The position numbers and the translations under genes are program-made. The notes under the pieces are model-generated. The model saw only the letters and a program-made list of their open reading frames with translations. It did no database searches and was not told the origin of the DNA. A stretch of DNA of 12,352 nt, from assembly GCA_024763135.1 (NCBI GenBank), contig JANTGD010000066.1, positions 1 through 12,352 of the forward strand, read 5' to 3'. Positions 7,648-12,352 of this stretch are shown piece after piece. Source of the DNA: Thiotrichales bacterium. GTDB taxonomy: Bacteria; Pseudomonadota; Gammaproteobacteria; UWMA-0217. Numbering within the stretch: the stretch's first letter is position 1; the number at the start of each line of letters is the position of its first letter.

Positions 7648-8919
7648 ATGAGTGAAAAGAAAGGCGATCAAGAGAATGGTAAGTTGCTGTATTGCTCTTT
7701 TTGTGGGAAGAGTCAGCACGAAGTCAAAAAGTTGATCGCGGGTCCGTCAGTATTCATCTGTGATGAATGCGTAGAGTTGTGTAACGATATCATTCGAGAA
7801 GAGCTGCAGGAGCAAGCGGTTTCTGAGGAATCAAAGCTACCTAAGCCCCATGAGATCAATGCGATTCTCAATGATTATGTGATTGGTCAGGAACGCGCTA
7901 AAAAGGTGCTTTCAGTTGCTGTTTACAATCATTATAAGCGTCTCGAATCCCGCAGCCGTAAAGATGACGTCGAGCTCTCAAAGAGTAATATTCTCCTGAT
8001 CGGACCCACGGGGTCAGGAAAGACGTTACTTGCCGAAACCTTGGCGAGACTGCTGAACGTCCCCTTCACGATAGCTGATGCCACCACATTGACCGAAGCG
8101 GGTTACGTTGGAGAAGATGTCGAAAACATCATCCAGAAACTGCTGCAAAAATGTGATTACGATGTTGAAAAAGCACAAAGTGGCATCGTTTACATCGATG
8201 AAATCGATAAAATCTCACGTAAGTCAGATAACCCATCAATCACTCGAGATGTCTCTGGCGAAGGGGTGCAGCAAGCTTTGTTGAAGTTGATTGAGGGCAC
8301 GATCGCTTCTGTTCCTCCCCAAGGTGGCCGGAAACATCCCCAACAGGAGTTCTTGCAGGTCGATACCTCCAACATTTTGTTTATCTGTGGTGGTGCTTTC
8401 GCTGGCCTCGATAAGGTTATACGGGATCGCACCGAGAAGAGCGGTATCGGTTTTTCTGCTGAGGTCAAAGGAAAAGAAGAGGAGCGCTCGGTCGGCGAGT
8501 TGCTTTACGACGTCGAGCCCAGTGATTTGGTGCGTTATGGATTGATTCCAGAATTTGTCGGCCGTTTGCCGGTAATGGCGACACTGGAAGAATTGGATGA
8601 GGACGCCTTGGTCCAGATTCTTTCGGAACCCAAAAACGCGATTACCAAACAGTATCAGAAGCTCTTCGAAATGGAGAGTGTCGAACTTGAATTCAGGGAT
8701 GACGCATTACACGCTGTAGCGCGCAAGGCTATGAAGCGGAAGACAGGAGCGCGCGGCCTACGTACGCTGTTAGAACATGTACTGCTGGATACTATGTACG
8801 ATTTGCCTTCAGCTGAAGATGTGACCAAAGTTGTGGTGGATGAGGCAGTGATCGAAGGAGATGCGCAGCCGTACCTCATTTACAAAGGCGGTGAACTACA
8901 AAGTGTGGCCTCGGAGTAA
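7648..8919 (+). CDS. clpX: ATP-dependent Clp protease ATP-binding subunit ClpX
   Basis: Hexameric AAA+ unfoldase that recognises substrates such as ssrA-tagged proteins and threads them into ClpP. It has 423 residues against 424 in E. coli. Seen in order: the N-terminal zinc-binding domain with Cys16, Cys19, Cys38 and Cys41; Walker A GPTGSGKT (119-126); the pore loop GYVG (152-155); Walker B IVYIDE with Glu185; the RKH loop at 228-230; the IGF loop (267-269) that docks on ClpP; and sensor-2 GARG (367-370). All functional residues are present. It lies 110 bp after clpP on the same strand and most likely shares its transcript. AGGGCG upstream of the ATG may be the ribosome-binding site. Confidence 0.98.
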   Translation: MSEKKGDQENGKLLYCSFCGKSQHEVKKLIAGPSVFICDECVELCNDIIREELQEQAVSEESKLPKPHEINAILNDYVIGQERAKKVLSVAVYNHYKRLESRSRKDDVELSKSNILLIGPTGSGKTLLAETLARLLNVPFTIADATTLTEAGYVGEDVENIIQKLLQKCDYDVEKAQSGIVYIDEIDKISRKSDNPSITRDVSGEGVQQALLKLIEGTIASVPPQGGRKHPQQEFLQVDTSNILFICGGAFAGLDKVIRDRTEKSGIGFSAEVKGKEEERSVGELLYDVEPSDLVRYGLIPEFVGRLPVMATLEELDEDALVQILSEPKNAITKQYQKLFEMESVELEFRDDALHAVARKAMKRKTGARGLRTLLEHVLLDTMYDLPSAEDVTKVVVDEAVIEGDAQPYLIYKGGELQSVASE

Positions 8920-9040
8920 ATCGCTAAGCGGCGCTGTATTCAATAACCAAGGATACCCTCGGATGAGCAGGCAGGAGTGTCATGCTATGCGCCGTGGGTC
9001 GATTGGTAGCGTCGTTTGCTAGCTGGTCGCAAATTCAATA

Positions 9041-9054
9041 TTGGCGATCGCCAA
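9041..9054. repeat. Perfect 14-bp palindrome TTGGCGATCGCCAA
   Basis: Each strand reads TTGGCGATCGCCAA. The core GCGATCGC contains a GATC (Dam-type) site. It could be a binding site for a dimeric regulator, a methylation-sensitive site, or a 5-bp RNA hairpin with a GATC loop at the end of the clpX transcript. A T7 run follows 15 bp later, too far for a standard terminator. The function is unknown. Confidence 0.45.
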
Positions 9055-9333
9055 ACAAATCCGCTTACTTTTTTTGAGTTTCGAATTGAAGTCTTCGAGC
9101 GGAACGGCTGGTGCACGTAGAGCGCGGTATCTGGTGTGGGCGGTATGACATCTCGCCGCTGCGATTTATCGTCGGCCATTTCAAAAAAACGCGCCGAATC
9201 AGATCAGCTGAGTGTACGAAGCCGTAACCTCCCGTTTGTCAATTGTTTTAGATGCGTTGGCGATTCTTATTCAAGCTGTGTGAGCATGGTTGCACACGGC
9301 TATCACCTTGGCTTATTTCTTGCATTTAGCTTA

Positions 9334-9362
9334 TTGCTTTGCCCGTTAGTCTTCTTTACAAA
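9334..9362 (+). promoter_or_regulatory. Candidate sigma-70 promoter for lon
   Basis: TTGCTT (9334-9339), a 17-bp spacer, then TACAAA (9357-9362). Each hexamer matches consensus at about four positions. A start near 9369 would give a leader of about 70 nt. The placement fits, but the match is modest and could be chance in this AT-rich stretch. Confidence 0.3.
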
Positions 9363-9364
9363 TG

Positions 9365-9422
9365 GCCTGTTAGCAGGCACATCGATTAAAAACACTTACC
9401 GATGTCTAGAGTATCTTCGGTA
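9365..9422 (+). promoter_or_regulatory. Two hairpins in the lon 5' leader
   Basis: Hairpin 1: GCCTG (9365-9369) pairs with CAGGC (9374-9378) across TTAG. Hairpin 2: TACCGA (9397-9402) pairs with TCGGTA (9417-9422), extended inside by AGA (9408-9410) with TCT (9414-9416) around a GTA loop, leaving a five-base bulge. Hairpin 2 ends 17 nt before the lon ATG. Neither covers the start codon or an obvious ribosome-binding site, so a thermosensor role is only a guess. Confidence 0.3.
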
Positions 9423-9439
9423 GTAACTGAGCTTAAATT

Positions 9440-11854
9440 ATGTCCGAATCATCGACCCTCAAAGTAGTACCTGTCCTCCCCTTAAGGGACGTCGTTGTTT
9501 ATCCACATATGGTGATTCCACTGTTCGTGGGTAGAGAAAAATCAATCAATGCACTTGATGCGGCTATGTCCGACAACAAGCAGATTCTGTTGGTAGCGCA
9601 AAAAAGTGCCGAGGTGGATGAGCCTAATGTCGATGAGATTCATCGGATTGGGACCTTGTCCAACATCCTGCAACTGCTGAAACTACCGGATGGAACTATC
9701 AAGGTTTTGGTGGAAGGGGAACAGCGGGTTCGAGTGTTGGATCTCAACGAAGGCGAAGAGCATTTTACCGCGCAAATCGCATTGGTCGAAAACGAGTCCA
9801 GCGCTAGCGAGCGGGAGTTGGAGGTGTTGAGTCGCAGTGTGGTCAATTTGTTCGATCAATACGTAAAATTGAATAAGAAAGTACCACCCGAGATTTTGAC
9901 CTCTTTGTCAGGCATCGATGATCCTGCGCGACTGGCGGATACCATTGCTGCACATATGTCTCTCAAATTGGAGGAAAAGCAACAGGTACTCGAGATTGAA
10001 GATGTCCGTGAGCGTTTAGAGCACATTATGGGATTAATCGAAGGAGAGATCGATATCCTGCAAGTCGAAAAGCGCATTCGGGGTCGCGTAAAACAGCAAA
10101 TGGAAAAGAGTCAGCGGGAGTATTATCTGAATGAACAGATGAAGGCCATTCAGAAGGAGTTAGGCGAGCTGGAAGAAGCCCCCAATGAGGTTGAAGAGCT
10201 CGCTGCTAAAATTGACGAGTCGGGAATGCCGAAGGAAGCCAAAGAAAAAGCCGAAGCTGAACTCGCCAAGCTCAAGATGATGTCTCCTATGTCCGCAGAA
10301 GCGACCGTGGTGAGAAATTACATCGATTGGCTCGTAGGTGTGCCTTGGAAGAAAAAAACTAAGGTGCGTAACGATTTGACCAAAGCGCAACAGGTTTTGG
10401 ATGAAGATCACTACGGTCTTGAGAAAGTGAAGGAGCGAATTCTCGAGTATTTGGCAGTGCAGCAACGAGTGAAAAAACTCAAGGGGCCGATACTCTGCTT
10501 GGTTGGTCCACCCGGGGTGGGAAAAACCTCTCTGGGGCAATCCATTGCGCGCGCCACAAATCGCAAGTTTACCCGGATGTCGCTTGGTGGAGTGCGCGAT
10601 GAAGCGGAGATTCGCGGGCATCGACGAACTTATATCGGCTCGATGCCAGGAAAAATAATTCAAAATCTGTCAAAGGTAGGTGTTCGCAACCCTCTTTTTC
10701 TCCTCGATGAGATCGATAAGATGGCAATGGACTTTCGCGGGGATCCGGCGTCTGCGCTTTTAGAGGTGCTTGACCCGGAGCAAAATGACACCTTTGCAGA
10801 TCATTACTTGGAGGTCGACTACGATCTATCAGACGTAATGTTTGTGGCCACCTCTAACAGCTTGAATATACCAGGCCCATTGTTAGACCGGATGGAGGTG
10901 ATTCGTCTAGCCGGTTACACGGAAGATGAAAAATACAATATTGCTCAAAATTACCTGATTCCAAAGCAGATCAAGAATAATGGTCTGAAAGAAGGTGAAG
11001 TTACGATTTATGAATCAGCCGTACGGGATATTATTCGCCACTATACACGCGAGGCCGGCGTACGTAATTTAGAACGCGAAATTTCGAAGATTTGCCGAAA
11101 AGTCGTCAAAGAGCATCTGTTGGGCAAAAAAACCCGAACGGTGGTTTCGTCGAAAAATCTCGATAAATTTCTGGGCGTGAAGCGCTTCCGCTACGGAGAA
11201 GCCGAAGAACGTGACCAGGTCGGGCAAGTTACAGGCTTGGCTTGGACCGAGGTCGGGGGAGAGCTTTTGACCATTGAAGCGGCGACGATGCCCGGTAAAG
11301 GTGCAATCATTCGTACCGGGCAACTCGGTGATGTGATGAAAGAGTCGATTGAAGCGGCACGTACGGTGGTACGCAGTCGATCCGATGTTTTGGGGATTCC
11401 TGACGACTTTTTTGAAAAACATGATCTTCATATCCACGTGCCGGAAGGAGCAACGCCAAAGGATGGTCCGAGCGCAGGGATTGGGATGTGCACAGCGCTT
11501 GTTTCAGCACTCACAGATATTCCGGTGAGAGCTGATGTGGCAATGACCGGCGAAATCACACTAAGAGGCGAAGTTTTGCCCATTGGTGGATTGAAGGAAA
11601 AACTGCTGGCAGCACATCGAGGTGGCATTAAAACCGTTGTAATTCCCGAAGAAAATGAGAAAGATCTTGCCGAGATACCAAAGAATATCAAGGCAAAACT
11701 GGAGATCGTGCCAGTCAGATGGATTGACGAAGTGTTTCAACTTGCGTTGGTCAGACAACCTGAGGCTATCGAGGCTGGTAACGAGCCCAACAAGTCGAAT
11801 AAATCGAAGCGCAGTACGGCAAAGAAGAAAACCGGTACCGTGAGAGCACACTAA
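9440..11854 (+). CDS. lon: ATP-dependent Lon protease (LonA)
   Basis: Homohexameric cytosolic AAA+ serine protease that degrades misfolded proteins and specific regulators. It has 804 residues against 784 in E. coli. Seen in order: an N-terminal substrate-binding domain opening with VPVLPLRDVVVYPHMVIPLF (11-30); a coiled-coil linker (about 190-280); Walker A GPPGVGKT (356-363); Walker B FLLDEID with Asp423 and Glu424; and a protease domain with the Ser-Lys dyad Ser678 (PKDGPSAG) and Lys721 (GGLKEKLLAAHRGG), one residue before the E. coli positions. The extra length is a C-terminal tail after about residue 775, rich in Lys, Asn and Ser. The ribosome-binding site is weak (CTGAG about 10 nt before the ATG). 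The stop codon directly abuts the inverted repeat at 11855. Confidence 0.98.
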   Translation: MSESSTLKVVPVLPLRDVVVYPHMVIPLFVGREKSINALDAAMSDNKQILLVAQKSAEVDEPNVDEIHRIGTLSNILQLLKLPDGTIKVLVEGEQRVRVLDLNEGEEHFTAQIALVENESSASERELEVLSRSVVNLFDQYVKLNKKVPPEILTSLSGIDDPARLADTIAAHMSLKLEEKQQVLEIEDVRERLEHIMGLIEGEIDILQVEKRIRGRVKQQMEKSQREYYLNEQMKAIQKELGELEEAPNEVEELAAKIDESGMPKEAKEKAEAELAKLKMMSPMSAEATVVRNYIDWLVGVPWKKKTKVRNDLTKAQQVLDEDHYGLEKVKERILEYLAVQQRVKKLKGPILCLVGPPGVGKTSLGQSIARATNRKFTRMSLGGVRDEAEIRGHRRTYIGSMPGKIIQNLSKVGVRNPLFLLDEIDKMAMDFRGDPASALLEVLDPEQNDTFADHYLEVDYDLSDVMFVATSNSLNIPGPLLDRMEVIRLAGYTEDEKYNIAQNYLIPKQIKNNGLKEGEVTIYESAVRDIIRHYTREAGVRNLEREISKICRKVVKEHLLGKKTRTVVSSKNLDKFLGVKRFRYGEAEERDQVGQVTGLAWTEVGGELLTIEAATMPGKGAIIRTGQLGDVMKESIEAARTVVRSRSDVLGIPDDFFEKHDLHIHVPEGATPKDGPSAGIGMCTALVSALTDIPVRADVAMTGEITLRGEVLPIGGLKEKLLAAHRGGIKTVVIPEENEKDLAEIPKNIKAKLEIVPVRWIDEVFQLALVRQPEAIEAGNEPNKSNKSKRSTAKKKTGTVRAH

Positions 11855-11885
11855 TACATCGTCCGGTTTAAAATGACGGATACAG
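11855..11885 (+). repeat. Left inverted repeat of the MITE-like element
   Basis: Begins TACATCGTC and contains TTAAAATGA; it pairs with 12085-12115. It starts at the first base after the lon TAA, so if it is an insertion it sits exactly at the gene end without changing the protein. Confidence 0.55.
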
Positions 11886-12084
11886 TTGTCCTGTCTGCAT
11901 GCCTGGGTAGGCACACTTCGCAGGGTTTGGTTGTTCCCTTACCAAGGCGTGCCACAACGCCAGGGATGCTGGCAGGTCAACCCTTCGGGCGCTTCTGTGA
12001 TGCCGCGCCTGTCTGTTGCAGTGCTTGCCAAGGACGCCGCCATTGACTGCGCACTGCGCCTTGATGCGAAGCATCACAAAAACG

Positions 12085-12115
12085 CTGAGTTCTTCATTTT
12101 AAGCTAGACGATGTA
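12085..12115 (-). repeat. Right inverted repeat of the MITE-like element
   Basis: Read on the minus strand it begins TACATCGTC and contains TTAAAATGA, matching the left end at 24 of 31 positions. The next plus-strand bases after the terminal TA are CTCGC. Confidence 0.55.
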
Positions 12116-12352
12116 CTCGCATGTCCAAAGCTGGTCTTAGCTCAATGGGTCATCGGGTTCTCACCCCTATGTCTGTTTCGCTGGTGCAGACATTACGCTG
12201 ATCGCCAAAGGCGTACTGGGGGAACGGGAGTAGTGCGCATTGAGGTGGAGTGGGTAGCTAGTACACCGCCAAGCCCAAACTGTCTGTATCAGTGAGTCAT
12301 CAAGGGGTTAGATGTGGTTTTGTTTTTATGAATCATAGTGGTCCTATGGTGA
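12116..12352. other. Intergenic sequence beyond the element, to window end
   Basis: 237 bp with no gene I can support. All frames are broken or short, and none has a ribosome-binding site with a recognisable product. The last 50 bases become AT-rich (GGTTTTGTTTTTATGAATCA), as promoter regions often do, so the promoter of a gene to the right may begin here. No clear -35/-10 pair with correct spacing was found. Confidence 0.4.

Larger units (their letters stand above)
8920..9439. other. Long clpX-lon intergenic region / lon leader
   Basis: 520 bp between the clpX stop and the lon start. It contains a perfect 14-bp palindrome (9041-9054), T-rich and A-rich tracts near 9069-9076 and 9183-9189, a possible sigma-70 promoter (9334-9362), and two small hairpins just before lon. 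I found no convincing sigma-32 (CTTGAA / CCCCAT) pair by eye, although lon is a heat-shock gene in E. coli. One frame (GTG 9136 or ATG 9145 to 9423) encodes a hydrophobic stretch but has no clear gene signals; it is described under findings. Confidence 0.6.
11855..12115. mobile_element. MITE-like element bounded by imperfect 31-bp inverted repeats and TA
   Basis: A 261-bp segment that starts TACATCGTC right after the lon stop and ends GACGATGTA. Aligning the two ends as inverted repeats gives identity at 24 of 31 positions, with blocks TACATCGTC and TTAAAATGA. The outermost TA at each end could be a duplicated TA target, as produced by IS630/Tc1-mariner-type transposases. No transposase is encoded; the interior frames (up to 73 codons) resemble nothing I know. 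Interior hairpins are TGCCT/AGGCA (11900-11913), GGCGT/ACGCC (11946-11961), GCCAG/CTGGC (11959-11973) and TGATGC/GCATCA (12062-12076). Four of the seven end mismatches would still pair as G-U in RNA, so it may also be a structured 3' region of the lon transcript. Mobility is inferred from one copy. Confidence 0.5.

Noticed and set aside
10160..10663. 167-codon minus-strand open frame opposite lon
   Set aside because: It is antisense to the conserved AAA+ region of lon and is a codon-composition shadow without gene signals.
11886..12107. 73-codon open frame inside the MITE-like block (and a 69-codon one on the other strand)
   Set aside because: There is no ribosome-binding site or recognisable protein; both frames run into the inverted repeats and are best seen as chance frames in GC-rich repeat DNA.
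12136..12175. tRNA-like words TTAGCTCAATGGG and CGGGTTCTCACCCC
   Set aside because: They resemble D-arm and T-arm pieces, but they are adjacent, with no anticodon arm or acceptor stem between or around them.

Overview
This window looks like the chromosome of a gammaproteobacterium of moderate GC content. The diagnostic block is tRNA-Pro(UGG), tRNA-Arg(UCU), tRNA-His(GUG), tRNA-Leu(UAG), tig, clpP, clpX, lon on the plus strand, with folD diverging on the minus strand. This folD/tRNA/tig-clpPX-lon arrangement is familiar from Pseudomonas-, Cellvibrio- and Marinobacter-like lineages. The protein sequences are close to the E. coli orthologues in length and motifs. I cannot name the genus from the sequence alone. 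The sulfotransferase hints at a marine or surface-glycan lifestyle, but that is inference.

Layout: positions 1-4499 (minus strand) carry folD, then, packed at 7- and 8-bp spacings, an AsnB-type amidotransferase and a GT4 glycosyltransferase. After a 78-bp gap comes a sulfotransferase that runs off the left edge. The last three look like the start of a surface-polysaccharide or glycoconjugate gene set that may be read from the folD promoter. Positions 4500-5012 are a divergent intergenic region ending in a good stable-RNA promoter. Positions 5013-5515 hold four intact tRNA genes with encoded CCA ends. Positions 5584-8919 hold trigger factor, ClpP and ClpX. Positions 8920-9439 are a long lon leader with a perfect 14-bp palindrome, a possible sigma-70 promoter and two small hairpins. 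Lon occupies 9440-11854.

The right end (11855-12352) has no convincing gene. Directly after the lon stop codon lies a 261-bp segment bounded by imperfect 31-bp inverted repeats that begin and end with TA. This is the form expected of a small non-autonomous (MITE-like) insertion, and it is the least ordinary thing in the window.

Functionally the plus strand is a protein-quality-control block: trigger factor folds nascent chains at the ribosome exit, ClpXP unfolds and degrades tagged or native substrates, and Lon degrades misfolded and regulatory proteins. FolD supplies one-carbon folates. I see no CRISPR array, phage gene, toxin-antitoxin pair or clearly undescribed system. Most of the window is core genome, and the findings are correspondingly modest.
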